The position numbers were made by a program, and so were the translations under genes. Below the pieces are notes generated by a model, which did not search any database, was not told the DNA's origin, and worked only from the letters and a program-made list of their open reading frames with translations. From positions 62,001 through 126,000 of the forward strand of contig CAVXNC010000003.1 in assembly GCA_963762865.1 (NCBI GenBank): a stretch of DNA of 64,000 nucleotides, given 5' to 3'. Of this stretch, positions 7,316 through 16,390 are shown one piece after another. Each line of letters opens with the position of its first letter. The first letter of the stretch is position 1. The stretch is from DATHAP01 sp963762865 (GTDB lineage Bacteria; Actinomycetota; Actinomycetes; JACCUZ01).

Positions 7316-9388
7316 CTACCTGACGAGGTGCCGGCGCTTCTCGCGCAGGACGTCGGCGGCGTGCACGGTCAGCCCCTCCAGTGCGGCGATCGCGGCGTGC
7401 GCCTCCGGGGCGGGCACGGCGACGTTGCCGTAGAGGATCCGCTGGACGGTGCGCAGCGCCGCCGCGACCGCAACCGGGTCGGGCAGCCCACCGGGCCATC
7501 GGGCCTGCAGCGAGCGCAGCAGCTCCTCGACCGAGCTGTCGGGCGCCCGGGCCAGCGAGGTGCCGGCAAGGGCACGTTCCAGTCCGGCGAAGGCTGCCAC
7601 GACGCGAGCGTTCAGCGGTGCCCGCCGAGCGCGCGCCGCGGCCCGCCGGGCTGCCGTCCTGCGCGCGAGCACGACGACCGCGGCGGCGACCACCAGCACC
7701 AGCAGGAGCACCAGGCCGAGCAGCGGGCCGTGGTCGCGCAGGAACGCCAGGACCGAGCGCCCCGCGCTGCGATCCTCAGCAAGGGTTGCCCCAGCGGTGG
7801 GGTCGGTCCAGAACCACCGGTCACCGCCGGCACTCACCTGGACCCAGGCATGCGCGTCCTTCCCGCGCATGACCCGGAGGTCCCCCTGCACGGTGCCACC
7901 GGCGAAGCCGGTCACCAGCCGGGTGGGCACGCCGACGGCACGCAGCAGCACCGCTTCGGCGGCCGCGAAGTGCTCGCAGAAACCCTCCCGGGACTCGAAC
8001 AGGAAGTCGTCGACCGCGTCCTCGTCGTCGTCCGGCACCGGCGAGTCCAGCCGGTAGCGCATCGTGGCGTGCAGGTGGTCCTCGATGGCCGCGACCTTGT
8101 CGCGGGTCGTGGCGGCGTCGCGGGTCAGGCGCCGGGCGAGGTCGCGGACGCGGGCCGGAAGCGTGCCGGGCAGCGCGGTGTCCGCCGGTGTCACCGGGTC
8201 GACGAGGTCGGTGCGGCTGCCGATGACGTAGGCCCGACCCCTCGCGACGGGGAAGAGCAAGCTGTCCCCGGCGATCCCGACCCGGTCGTCGATGCGCACC
8301 GACACCGGCTGACCCGGTGAGAGCAGCGGCAGGAAGACACCGGGGTCGAGCGGCCGGACCAGGTCGGAGCGGTCCACGACGCTGGGCGACGCCCCGGGCA
8401 CCGCCCCGCGACGCAGGTCGTAGTCGCCCGAGGCGTCCCTCGGCGCGAGCCGCGTGGACCGGATCGCCCTGGCCGGTCCCCAGCTGCGGCCGGTGTAGGT
8501 CACCAGCTCGGTCGACGCCCACAGGGCGGGGCTCTCGGCGGGCACGGCGACAACCGGCGAGTCGGGGAGCTCGCCGCGCGCGTCGAGGTCCATGGTCGGG
8601 GAGACGTAGTTCTGCGGGCTGCGTCCGGCGGCACCGGCCGCCGCGGTCGAGCCGTCGCCGAGGCCGCTCGCCTCGCCGGCGAGGTTCTCCGGCCGGATCC
8701 CGTCCGGCTGGGGCAGCAGCAGCGCTGCCAGGCCGACGGCTACCGACCCGGCCACCAGCGCCACCGGGACGCGCACGGCCGGTCGGCGCCCGCCAGGCAT
8801 GACGTGCTGGGCGCGCAGCCGATCCTTGGCGCCGTGCATCAGCCACAGGGTGCCGACGGCAGCCGGCCAGCCGATCGCCAGGCACAGCCCGAGCCCGGAC
8901 ACCAGGTCCATGCTCGAGCCGTCCGGCGCCGTACCGACTGCGAGCAGGACGGCGAGCAGCGCCGCGACCAGCACCACGCCGATGTGTCGCAGGGTCACCG
9001 CGGCTGCCAGCTGCAGCACGAGGAGAGCCGCGAGCGGGTAGGACATGGTCGCCCCGATCCCCTCGATCAGCGCCGACGGGTCGCGCTCCGCGTCCCGGAC
9101 ACGCCCGAGCAGCACCACGAGCGACGCCACGCCGCAGCCGAGCACCACCGGCTGGGCGAGCCGGTAGCGCAGCTGCGCGGCCGGGCCGGACGGCCAGAGC
9201 ACCGGCCCGGCAGCCGCCAGCCCCAGGAGCAGGACGGCCAGCACAGCGACCGGCGCGGGAAGCAGGTCGCGCACGCCGAGGACCGCGACCGCCGAGGCGG
9301 CCGTGACGGCAGCGCCGGCCGTGACGAGCACCGTCTCGGCGGGCTCCGTCTCCTGGGCGCGCACGGCCTCGGTCCCCGGCACGCTCAC
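7316..9388 (-). CDS. TgpA-like membrane transglutaminase
   Basis: A 690-residue membrane protein. The first 200 residues hold several helices and another lies near 560-580. Between them is an extracytoplasmic transglutaminase-like domain with the Cys-His-Asp triad in REGFCEHFA (about Cys471), DAHAWVQV (about His513) and FWTDPTAG (about Asp529). Proteins of this plan act as membrane-anchored peptidases or transglutaminases; the substrate is unknown. It starts with a GTG inside the DUF58 stop (GTGA overlap) and is the third gene of the moxR-DUF58-transglutaminase operon, a recurring set thought to assemble or process surface complexes. Confidence 0.9.
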   Translation of the reverse strand: MSVPGTEAVRAQETEPAETVLVTAGAAVTAASAVAVLGVRDLLPAPVAVLAVLLLGLAAAGPVLWPSGPAAQLRYRLAQPVVLGCGVASLVVLLGRVRDAERDPSALIEGIGATMSYPLAALLVLQLAAAVTLRHIGVVLVAALLAVLLAVGTAPDGSSMDLVSGLGLCLAIGWPAAVGTLWLMHGAKDRLRAQHVMPGGRRPAVRVPVALVAGSVAVGLAALLLPQPDGIRPENLAGEASGLGDGSTAAAGAAGRSPQNYVSPTMDLDARGELPDSPVVAVPAESPALWASTELVTYTGRSWGPARAIRSTRLAPRDASGDYDLRRGAVPGASPSVVDRSDLVRPLDPGVFLPLLSPGQPVSVRIDDRVGIAGDSLLFPVARGRAYVIGSRTDLVDPVTPADTALPGTLPARVRDLARRLTRDAATTRDKVAAIEDHLHATMRYRLDSPVPDDDEDAVDDFLFESREGFCEHFAAAEAVLLRAVGVPTRLVTGFAGGTVQGDLRVMRGKDAHAWVQVSAGGDRWFWTDPTAGATLAEDRSAGRSVLAFLRDHGPLLGLVLLLVLVVAAAVVVLARRTAARRAAARARRAPLNARVVAAFAGLERALAGTSLARAPDSSVEELLRSLQARWPGGLPDPVAVAAALRTVQRILYGNVAVPAPEAHAAIAALEGLTVHAADVLREKRRHLVR

Positions 9389-10443
9389 CGGAGCCCCTCC
9401 GGCGTCCTCAGCAGCAACCCGGCACTGTTCGCGGCCGCGGCGGCCAGCCAGTCACGGTCCGCGTCGGGCGGCCCGACCACCAGCACGGCGCCGGCGCCGA
9501 AGCCGGCCGCCAGCTGGCGGCCGAAGGGCACCGGATGGGGAAGCACGGTGTCGCGGACGGCGGACCACCAGTCCAGCAGGTGCAGCCGCGACTCGGCGAC
9601 AGCCAGGACCGGGCCGTCGCGGTGCCAGGCGACGGCGGAGACGGTCGCGCCGGCGGCCATGGCGGCGTCGCAGACCGACGCTGCCAGGGCGACCGCCTCC
9701 TCGAAACCCGGTCGGTCGTCGGCGCCGACGAGCACCAGTCGCAGGTCGCGCTTCTCCACCAGTCCCCTCTCGAGCGTCGTGGGCCGCCGGGTGCGCGCCG
9801 TGCTGCGCCAGTGCACCCGGCCGCGGTCGTCGCCCGAGCGCCATTCGCGGGGCCCGAGGACCTCCGGCCCGGCGCCGACCAGCACTCGGCCGTCCCCGTC
9901 GTCGCCGGGGCCGGGTGTGGGTGGCGCCTCCGGCACGGCGCGCAGAGCGGGGTGCACGACCGCGTGGTCGGCGACCAGGAGCTCGCTCTCGGCGGCAACG
10001 AAGCCGAGTGCGGGGCGGGACACCACGTGCCCGGTGGTCCCGTCGGCCACCGAGCGCGCGACAGCCAGCCGCTCGACGGTCAGGCTGGTGGCGGTGCCCG
10101 GCTCGAGGCGGCCGAGGGCGACCACGACGTCCGCCAGGCCCGAGGTGTGCAAGCACAGCTGGCACTCGCTGCTAGTCCGGCGCCCGACGTTCCTGACGCT
10201 GATCCGCACCGGCAGCAGCCCGCCGATCGTGACCCGCGCAGGGTGCGTGACCTCGACCTGCAGCCCGTCGAGCCTGGCCCGGGTGACGAGGCCGACCCCC
10301 AGCAGTCCGGCGGTGGCGCCGGCGAGCAGGACGAACCACGAGCTGCCGGTCACGACGGCCAGGTTGGCCAGGCCGATGACGAGGAGCCCGGCCGCCAAGG
10401 TGCGGCCCGTCGGGCGGTGCCTCGTCGCGGCCGGAGAAGTCAC
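9385..10443 (-). CDS. DUF58 protein (vWA-like)
   Basis: A 352-residue protein with two N-terminal membrane helices (LAAGLLVIGLANLAVVTG and FVLLAGATAGLLGVGLV). A beta-rich middle leads to the DUF58 signature (REWRSGDDRGRVHWRSTAR), followed by LERGLVEKRDLRLVLVGADD, the start of a von Willebrand A-like fold. Its GTG start overlaps the moxR stop by four bases and its own stop overlaps the next gene in the same way. DUF58 proteins accompany MoxR ATPases, which are thought to act as chaperones loading their metal site or partners. The precise job here is inferred. Confidence 0.9.
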   Translation of the reverse strand: MTSPAATRHRPTGRTLAAGLLVIGLANLAVVTGSSWFVLLAGATAGLLGVGLVTRARLDGLQVEVTHPARVTIGGLLPVRISVRNVGRRTSSECQLCLHTSGLADVVVALGRLEPGTATSLTVERLAVARSVADGTTGHVVSRPALGFVAAESELLVADHAVVHPALRAVPEAPPTPGPGDDGDGRVLVGAGPEVLGPREWRSGDDRGRVHWRSTARTRRPTTLERGLVEKRDLRLVLVGADDRPGFEEAVALAASVCDAAMAAGATVSAVAWHRDGPVLAVAESRLHLLDWWSAVRDTVLPHPVPFGRQLAAGFGAGAVLVVGPPDADRDWLAAAAANSAGLLLRTPEGLR

Positions 10444-11423
10444 CGACGCACGGGCACCGGGACGCGAGTCAGCACGTCGCGCACCACGTCGACGGCACCG
10501 TGCCCAGGTCCGCCGACGACCGAGAGCCGGTGCGCCAGGCACGGCACCGCGGTGTGCTTGACGTCGTCGGGCAGCACGAAGTCGCGGCCCCGCAGCACGG
10601 CGAGCGACTGAGCCAGGCGGACCAGCATCAACCCGGCGCGGGTGCTCGCCCCGATCGCGACGCGCGGGTCGGACCGAGTCGCCTGCACGACGGCGAGCGC
10701 GTAGTCGAGCACCTCGTCCGAGACGTGCGTGGCGCGGACCCGCTCGCGGGCGCCGAGCAGCTGGGGGATGTCGACGACCGGCTGCAGGGCGTCGACGGTC
10801 GGCCCGCCGAGCTGTTCCTGGACGACGACCCGCTCGTAGGCCGGAGCCAGCGGGCCGAGGTGCAGCCGCACGGCGAAGCGGTCCAGCTGGCCTTCGGGCA
10901 GGGAGTACGTGCCGTGCTGGTCGTGCGGGTTCTGGGTCGCGACCAGGGTGAAGGGCTCGGGCAGGGGACAGCGTCGCCCGTCGACGGTCACGGCGGACTC
11001 GTCCATCGCCTCGAGCAGGCCGGACTGGGTCCGCGGCGATGCCCGGTTGAGCTCGTCGACGAGCACCACGTTGGCGAAGATCGGGCCGGGCACCACCTCG
11101 AAGGCGAAGCGCTCCGGGTTCCACACCGCCGACCCGGTCACGTCCGCCGGCAACAGGTCCGAGGTCGCCTGGATCCGGGCGAACGAGCCACCGAGGCTGC
11201 GAGCCACCGCCCGCGCGAGCGTCGTCTTCCCGCTGCCGGGGACGTCCTCGACCAGGACGTGGCCGCCTGCCATGACGGCGACCACGACCATCTCGACGGC
11301 CGGGTCGTGGCCGCGCAGCACGCTGCCGATGCTCGACACGAGCGCCTGGCCGACCGAGGCCGGGTGCCAGGCGTCGGCGAGCGGTGCACGCTCCCGTGGT
11401 TCGCCGACCGCGCTCTCGAGCAC
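10440..11423 (-). CDS. MoxR-family AAA+ ATPase
   Basis: A 327-residue AAA+ ATPase. Walker A is EDVPGSGKTTLARAVA (about residues 52-67), Walker B is VVLVDELNRASP, sensor 1 is LVATQNP, and the MoxR C-terminal helical lid follows. MoxR ATPases act as chaperones for vWA or DUF58 partners, here the next gene. The GTG at 11423 is taken as the start; the longer open frame upstream is out-of-context antisense. It heads the operon, and the 180 bases to the divergent MFS gene must hold both promoters. Confidence 0.9.
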   Translation of the reverse strand: MLESAVGEPRERAPLADAWHPASVGQALVSSIGSVLRGHDPAVEMVVVAVMAGGHVLVEDVPGSGKTTLARAVARSLGGSFARIQATSDLLPADVTGSAVWNPERFAFEVVPGPIFANVVLVDELNRASPRTQSGLLEAMDESAVTVDGRRCPLPEPFTLVATQNPHDQHGTYSLPEGQLDRFAVRLHLGPLAPAYERVVVQEQLGGPTVDALQPVVDIPQLLGARERVRATHVSDEVLDYALAVVQATRSDPRVAIGASTRAGLMLVRLAQSLAVLRGRDFVLPDDVKHTAVPCLAHRLSVVGGPGHGAVDVVRDVLTRVPVPVRR

Positions 11424-11603
11424 CGCCCCGTCCTCTCCCGTGGGTCCGGCCACGGGCGTGGCTCGGCGAGCGGCGGGCGGCCGAGGCCGGCCCGTCCCTC
11501 GTCTTTTCGGCCTGCCCGCCCCGCGCCTTGATCGCTGGCACCTGGTCGCCGGTCCCAGAACCGGTGGCGCGGGCCGCCACCTGCTGACACGCTGCCTCGC
11601 GCC

Positions 11604-12908
11604 ATGACCTCCGAGACCCGGCCCCCGGCCCCGCGCCGCAGCCGGCGGCCGCGGTTGCCGGCCGTGCTGCGCGACGAGCCGCAGTACCGGCTGCTCTTCG
11701 CCGGGCAGGTGCTCTCGATCCTCGGCGACCGGGTGACGATGGTCGTCCTGCCGTTCGCGGTGCTCGCGGTCGGCGGCGGGGTGGCCGACGTCGCCCTCGT
11801 GTCGGTGGCCCAGTTCATCCCGTTCGCGGTACTCGCTCTGCCGGCCGGGGTCTGGGCGGACCGGTACGACCGCAAGCGCATCCTCATCACCTCGGACGTG
11901 GCGCGCTTCGCCTGCCAGCTGATCGCGGGGCTGCTGCTCGTCACCGAGCAGGCACATGTCGCCCACCTGGTGGTGCTGGCCGCTGTCTACGGGGCCGCCG
12001 ACGCGTTCTTCGCACCCGCGTTCACCGGCCTGCTGCCCGGCACGGTCGCGCCGGTGAACCTGCAGCCGGCCAACGCGCTGCGCGGCCTGAGCTACTCGAC
12101 CGGTTCGATCGTCGGCCCGGTGCTCGGCGGCCTGCTCGTCGCCTTCGCCGGAGGCCCTGGTGGGGCGATGCTCTTCGACGCCGCGACCTTCGCCGTCTCC
12201 GTCGCCTGCCTGGTGCCGCTGCGCCCACGCGTCGTCGCCGAGACGCTCGCCGGTGAGGACCCGGAGGCAACCACGACGCACTTCCTCACCAGCCTGCGTA
12301 AGGGCTGGCGCGAGGTACGCAGCCGGCCGTGGGTGCTCGCCTTCCTGGGCGGCTCGATCTCGTACCACGTGTTCGTGCTGCCCGCGATCTTCGTGCTCGG
12401 CCCGGTGCTCGCCGCCGAGGAGCTGGACGGTGCCCGTTCCTGGGCGGTCATCACCGCCGGCTTCGGGGTCGGCTGTGTCGTCGGTGACCTCCTGCTGCTG
12501 CGCTGGCGGCCGCGGTTCGCCCTGCGCGTCTCCTCGCTGATGCTCCTCGGTGCCTCGTGCCAGGCGGCGTTCATCGGCAGCGGACTGGGCACGTGGGGCA
12601 TCGCCGGCCTCGAGGTCCTGGCCGGCGTCTGCGTCACCGGGTACTTCACGCTCTGGGAGACCTCGCTCCAGGAGCACGTCCCGCAGCACGCGCTGTCCCG
12701 GGTCGCCAGCTACGACTACCTCACCAGCGCCGGCATGATCCCCGTCGGCAACATCGTGCTGGGCACCGTCAGCGCCACGGCCGGGCTGCACGAGACGCTG
12801 TTCGTGATGACCGTCGTGGGCGTCACCGCCGCGGCCGCCGTCGCCGCTCTGCCGGTCGTCCGCCACCTGCCTCGCGGGACGGCGGACCAGGGCACCGGCG
12901 CCGCCTGA
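11604..12908 (+). CDS. MFS transporter (enterobactin-exporter-like)
   Basis: A 434-residue major-facilitator protein with about twelve helices. The N-terminal segment YRLLFAGQVLSILGDRVTMVVLPFAV is split here only by my reading: the key parts are LFAGQVLSILGD in helix 1 and the loop-2 motif GVWADRYDRKRIL. Helix 5 carries STGSIVGPVLGGLLVA. This subfamily (EntS-like, DHA3) exports siderophores or drugs; the substrate is not predictable. It is divergent from the moxR operon and followed at 37 bases by a thioredoxin gene. Confidence 0.85.
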   Translation: MTSETRPPAPRRSRRPRLPAVLRDEPQYRLLFAGQVLSILGDRVTMVVLPFAVLAVGGGVADVALVSVAQFIPFAVLALPAGVWADRYDRKRILITSDVARFACQLIAGLLLVTEQAHVAHLVVLAAVYGAADAFFAPAFTGLLPGTVAPVNLQPANALRGLSYSTGSIVGPVLGGLLVAFAGGPGGAMLFDAATFAVSVACLVPLRPRVVAETLAGEDPEATTTHFLTSLRKGWREVRSRPWVLAFLGGSISYHVFVLPAIFVLGPVLAAEELDGARSWAVITAGFGVGCVVGDLLLLRWRPRFALRVSSLMLLGASCQAAFIGSGLGTWGIAGLEVLAGVCVTGYFTLWETSLQEHVPQHALSRVASYDYLTSAGMIPVGNIVLGTVSATAGLHETLFVMTVVGVTAAAAVAALPVVRHLPRGTADQGTGAA

Positions 12909-12945
12909 GCGGGAAGGTCTCGCGACGCGCGGCCGTTGCACAGCC

Positions 12946-13326
12946 ATGGCGACCGACACCGCGAGCAGTGAGACCTTCGACGAGCTGATCGAGAGCGACG
13001 GCATCGTGCTCGTCGACTTCTGGGCCGCCTGGTGCGGCCCGTGCCGGCAGTTCGCGCCGGTCTTCGAGGCGGCCTCGGAGGTGCACACCGACATCAAGTT
13101 CTACAAGGTCGACACCGAGGAGGAGCGCGAGCTCGCGGCCCGCGCGGCGATCACCTCGATCCCCACGCTGATGGCCTTCCGTGACGGGATCCTCGTCTAC
13201 GCCCGCCCAGGCGCGCTGCCCGCACCGATGCTCGAGCAGCTCATCGAGGGCGTGCGCGGCCTCGACATGGACGACGTACGCCGTCAGGTGGCCGCCTCCG
13301 AAGCCTCCGAGGCCTCCGCGGGCTGA
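12946..13326 (+). CDS. thioredoxin
   Basis: A 126-residue cytoplasmic disulfide reductase with the full thioredoxin fold. The active site is WCGPC (about residues 29-33, in VDFWAAWCGPCRQFAP) and the cis-Pro is in TSIPTLMAFRDG. It is slightly longer than the usual 105-110 residues because of an Ala/Ser/Glu-rich tail. The N-terminus lacks a signal peptide. It is one of at least two thioredoxin-fold proteins in the window; the other is the NHL fusion at 17-18.8 kb. Confidence 0.93.
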   Translation: MATDTASSETFDELIESDGIVLVDFWAAWCGPCRQFAPVFEAASEVHTDIKFYKVDTEEERELAARAAITSIPTLMAFRDGILVYARPGALPAPMLEQLIEGVRGLDMDDVRRQVAASEASEASAG

Positions 13327-13376
13327 CCGGCCGCGCGACGTACCTCCGTCGAGCGGGCAGTCAGTTCGCGGGCCGG

Positions 13377-13469
13377 TCAGAACGGCAGGACACGCCCGGA
13401 CGGCGTGCGGCGGTCCAGGGTCGTCGACGGCACCGGGCGGGCCGGGCGGCGGATCTGCAGCTGGGTCAT
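13377..13469 (-). CDS. small ORF, 30 aa, with strong ribosome site
   Basis: Reading from the ATG at 13469 there is a 30-codon frame (MTQLQIRRPARPVP... ending GRVLPF) preceded by GGAAGGAGACCCCG, an almost perfect Shine-Dalgarno at normal spacing. The peptide is basic and Pro-rich, without a membrane helix. It lies between thioredoxin and the acyl-CoA dehydrogenase on the opposite strand. I know no family for it. The ribosome site is the main evidence; a leader peptide or a small regulatory protein are both possible. Confidence 0.45.
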   Translation of the reverse strand: MTQLQIRRPARPVPSTTLDRRTPSGRVLPF

Positions 13470-13607
13470 CGGGGTCTCCTTCCGTCTGCCCGGACGGTAG
13501 GAAGCGACCTGGTGACCCGTCGTCACCACAGGTGGTGAGCGCCCTGGTGATTTCCGGTGCGCCGCGCGCGTCGGCGGGCCGCATCCGGGTGTTCCCCTTG
13601 CGGAACG

Positions 13608-13646
13608 TTACTCGCGAGTAGCATTATCGTTGTTACCGATGAGTAG
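13608..13646 (+). promoter_or_regulatory. TetR-type operator pair upstream of fadE5
   Basis: TACTCGCGAGTA (13609-13620) is a perfect 12-base palindrome. Twelve bases further on, TTACCGATGAGTAG (13633-13646) is a weaker copy with the same half-sites (TTAC and GAGTAG). The pair is 44-80 bases before the dehydrogenase ATG, where a repressor of fatty-acid breakdown genes would sit. Palindromes of this length and shape are typical for TetR-family repressors. No TetR gene is in the window, so the regulator must act from elsewhere. Confidence 0.6.
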
Positions 13647-13689
13647 CAACCTCGCGACGACGACCCGGCGTACCGGAAGGAACCACCCG

Positions 13690-15531
13690 ATGGGCCACTA
13701 CAAGTCCAACCTTCGCGACATCGAGTTCAACCTGTTCGAGGTCTTCGGCCGCCAGCAGGTCCTCGGGAGCGGCCCCTACGCGGAGGTCGACGAGGAGACC
13801 GCGCGCAGCATCCTCGAGGAGGTCGAGCGGCTGGCCACCCACGAGCTGGCCGAGTCGCTGCTGGACTCCGACCGCAACCCGCCGGTCTACGACCCGGCGG
13901 CCAGGACGGTCACGATGCCCGCGGGCTTCGCGAAGTCCTTCCAGGCCTACATGGACGCCGAGTGGTGGCGGCTGGACCTGCCCGAGGAGCTGGGCGGCAC
14001 CGTCGCCCCGCCGAGCCTGCGCTGGGCGGTCGCCGAGCTGGTCCTGGGCTCCAACCCCGCCGTGCACATGTACGCCTCGGGCATGGCCTTCGCCCACGTG
14101 ATCTACCGGCTGGGCACCGAGGAGCAGCGCAAGGTCGCCCAGCGGATGGTCGACGGCAGGTGGGGCGCGACGATGGTCCTCACCGAGCCCGACGCCGGCT
14201 CGGACGTCGGCGCCGGCCGCTCCCGGGCCGTGCCGCAGGCCGACGGCACCTGGCACATCGAGGGCGTGAAGCGCTTCATCACCTCGGCCGAGCACGACAT
14301 GTCCGACAACATCGTCCACCTGGTCCTCGCCCGTCCGGAGGGCGCCGGCCCGGGCACCAAGGGGCTGTCCCTCTTCATCGTCCCGAAGTACCACTTCGAC
14401 TGGGACTCCGGCGAGCTCGGCGAGCGCAACGGCGTCTACGTCACCAACGTCGAGCACAAGATGGGACTCAAGGCGTCGACGACCTGCGAGCTCACCTTCG
14501 GCGAGAACGAGCCGGCGATCGGCTGGCTGGTGGGCGACGTCCACGACGGCATCGCGCAGATGTTCAAGGTCATCGAGTTCGCCCGGATGATGGTCGGCAC
14601 CAAGGCGATCGCCACCCTGTCGACCGGCTACCTCAACGCGCTGGACTACGCCAAGACGCGGCTGCAGGGGCCGGACCTCACGAAGTTGACCGACAAGTCG
14701 GCGCCGCGGGTCGCCATCACCAACCATCCGGACGTACGCCGCTCGCTGATGCTCCAGAAGGCCTACGCCGAAGGGATGCGCGCGCTCGTCCTCTACACCG
14801 CCACCGTGCAGGACGAGGTCGCACTGGCCGAGGCGGCGGGTGACGACGACGCCGCCCACGACCTCGCGGTCCGGCTCAACGACCTGCTCCTCCCGATCGT
14901 CAAGGGCTTCGGGTCGGAGAAGTCCTACGAGCTGCTCGGGTCGCAGTCACTGCAGACCTACGGCGGCTCCGGCTACCTGCAGGACTACCCGATCGAGCAG
15001 TACATCCGGGATGCCAAGATCGACACCCTCTACGAGGGCACGACGGCCATCCAGGGCATGGACTTCTTCTTCCGCAAGATCGTGCGGGACAAGGGCCAGG
15101 CACTGACCAAGCTGATGACCGACGTGCAGGAGTTCGCCAAGGGCGACGAGGGCAACGGCTCGCTGCGCGCCGAGCGCGACCTGCTCGCCAAGGCCCTCGA
15201 GGACGTGCAGGGCATCGTCGGCACGATGGTCGGTGCGCTCACGTCGTCCGCGGAGGACGTCACCAACGTCTACAAGGTCGGCCAGAACACCACCCGGCTG
15301 CTGCTCGCCTGCGGCGACCTGGTCACCGCCTGGCTGCTGCTCCGCCAGGCGGTCGTCGCCCAGGCGGCGCTGGACGCCGGCGCCATCGGCCGCGACAAGG
15401 CGTTCTACGAGGGCAAGGTCGCCGCGGCGAAGTTCTTCGCCCGCCAGGCCCTGCCGCTGCTCGCCGCCCACCGCGCCGTGGCCGAGGCTGTGGACAACTC
15501 CCTCATGGAGGTGCCGGAGGCGGCCTTCTGA
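13690..15531 (+). CDS. fadE5: FadE5-type acyl-CoA dehydrogenase
   Basis: A 613-residue flavoenzyme that oxidises acyl-CoA to trans-2-enoyl-CoA in beta-oxidation. The N-terminus (MGHYKSNLRDIEFNLFEVFG), GATMVLTEPDAGSDVGAGR, EHKMGLKASTTCELTFGE and KIDTLYEGTTAIQGMDFFFR (catalytic Glu in YEGTTA) match, from memory, mycobacterial FadE5, including its length of about 611 residues. That family is longer than ordinary 380-residue dehydrogenases through an N-terminal extension and an extra C-terminal domain. The ATG at 13690 follows GGAAGGAACCACCCG; frames further upstream run through the operator. It is likely repressed through the palindromes just upstream. Confidence 0.92.
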   Translation: MGHYKSNLRDIEFNLFEVFGRQQVLGSGPYAEVDEETARSILEEVERLATHELAESLLDSDRNPPVYDPAARTVTMPAGFAKSFQAYMDAEWWRLDLPEELGGTVAPPSLRWAVAELVLGSNPAVHMYASGMAFAHVIYRLGTEEQRKVAQRMVDGRWGATMVLTEPDAGSDVGAGRSRAVPQADGTWHIEGVKRFITSAEHDMSDNIVHLVLARPEGAGPGTKGLSLFIVPKYHFDWDSGELGERNGVYVTNVEHKMGLKASTTCELTFGENEPAIGWLVGDVHDGIAQMFKVIEFARMMVGTKAIATLSTGYLNALDYAKTRLQGPDLTKLTDKSAPRVAITNHPDVRRSLMLQKAYAEGMRALVLYTATVQDEVALAEAAGDDDAAHDLAVRLNDLLLPIVKGFGSEKSYELLGSQSLQTYGGSGYLQDYPIEQYIRDAKIDTLYEGTTAIQGMDFFFRKIVRDKGQALTKLMTDVQEFAKGDEGNGSLRAERDLLAKALEDVQGIVGTMVGALTSSAEDVTNVYKVGQNTTRLLLACGDLVTAWLLLRQAVVAQAALDAGAIGRDKAFYEGKVAAAKFFARQALPLLAAHRAVAEAVDNSLMEVPEAAF

Positions 15532-15653
15532 CGAGCGGGGCGAGGTGGCAGGCCGGTTCGACCTGTCCGGGTTCGTCCCGCTACGGTCGGAAGTCCCCGT
15601 CAGCCGATCGGGTGGCTGCTGGTTGCTGCTCGGTAGGCCGGGGTAGAGCCATC

Positions 15654-15679
15654 GTGCAGGCGGCAACCGCCACCTGCAC
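15654..15679. terminator. hairpin after fadE5
   Basis: GTGCAGGCGGC (15654-15664) pairs with GCCACCTGCAC (15669-15679) around an AACC loop, with one mismatch. It lies 120 bases after the dehydrogenase stop and 48 bases before the next gene. No T-run follows. It could be a terminator or a stabilising 5' hairpin of the next transcript. Confidence 0.4.
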
Positions 15680-15727
15680 CCGGCCGGCCCGCCCGGTCGT
15701 CCGTCAGCTCAACCGGGAGGTTCTCCA

Positions 15728-15946
15728 ATGGGCATCGGGGTCAGCATCTTCCTGATCGCCGTCGGCGCGATCCTGGCTTTCGCCGTCAACTTCGACGTCT
15801 CCGGCGTGGACATCGCCGTCGTCGGCTACATCCTCATGATCGTCGGCCTCGTCGGTCTGATCATGACCGCGTTCATCTGGGGCCCGCGCAACCGGAGCCG
15901 CAGTGATGTGGTCGAGGAGCGCCGGGTCTACGACGACCGGGTCTAG
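15728..15946 (+). CDS. small membrane protein, DUF6458-like
   Basis: A 72-residue protein with two membrane helices (GVSIFLIAVGAILAFAV and IAVVGYILMIVGLVGLIMTAF). Between them is the short loop NFDVSGVDIA, and the tail ends in RRVYDDRV. It matches what I recall of the DUF6458 family, which is widespread in Actinobacteria without a known role. A good AACCGGGAGG site precedes the ATG. The second gene downstream is a diverged paralogue that keeps the helix pair and the (E)R(R/I)xYDDR tail element, so the two look like a tandem duplication. Confidence 0.75.
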   Translation: MGIGVSIFLIAVGAILAFAVNFDVSGVDIAVVGYILMIVGLVGLIMTAFIWGPRNRSRSDVVEERRVYDDRV

Positions 15947-15967
15947 AACTGCACGCTTGACTTGTGG

Positions 15968-15997
15968 GGCCGGTGACCCTCTCGGGGGTCGCCGGCC
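15968..15997 (+). terminator. hairpin between the two DUF6458-like genes
   Basis: GGCCGGTGACCC (15968-15979) can pair with GGGTCGCCGGCC (15986-15997) with one mismatch and a short loop, 22 bases after the upstream stop. It has a strong GC stem without a T-run, a style repeated after other genes in the window. Confidence 0.55.
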
Positions 15998-16060
15998 TCC
16001 GTCGTGTGCCACCCGGTCGCCCGGGCGGGCGCCTGACGACCGTACGGAAGGACAGTCCTC

Positions 16061-16384
16061 ATGAGCAGTCCCCGCTTCGGGCGCGCGTCGGTCGGCACCG
16101 CCGTCGTCCTGATGGCGGTCGGGGGCGTGATCGCCTTCGCCGTCGACATCCCCGCACAGATCGAGGAGTACGTCGACGTGCTCGACCTGGGTCTGATCCT
16201 CATCTGGGCCGGGGTGCTGCTGCTCGTGATGCAGGTCGTGGTGCACCGGCCGCGCGGGCCGAAGCGCCCGCCCCGGCGGGAGCGCATCTACGACGACCGC
16301 ACGGACCAGTGGTATGAGAACGACGTGCATCGTCCCGGCTACGCCGGCGAGACCCGGCGGCTGCCGACGATCCGCGAGCGGTAG
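16061..16384 (+). CDS. small membrane protein, DUF6458-like paralogue
   Basis: A 107-residue protein with two helices (VGTAVVLMAVGGVIAFAV and LGLILIWAGVLLLVMQVVV) and a basic C-terminal tail containing RRERIYDDRTDQWYEND. Both helices and the YDDR element align with the 72-residue protein just upstream; the tail is longer. The function is unknown. A hairpin separates the pair, so each may have its own transcript. Confidence 0.72.
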   Translation: MSSPRFGRASVGTAVVLMAVGGVIAFAVDIPAQIEEYVDVLDLGLILIWAGVLLLVMQVVVHRPRGPKRPPRRERIYDDRTDQWYENDVHRPGYAGETRRLPTIRER

Positions 16385-16390
16385 CCGGAC

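Noticed and set aside
10500..11531. 343-codon plus-strand frame over moxR
   Set aside because: Mirror of the MoxR ATPase gene; no ribosome site or family.
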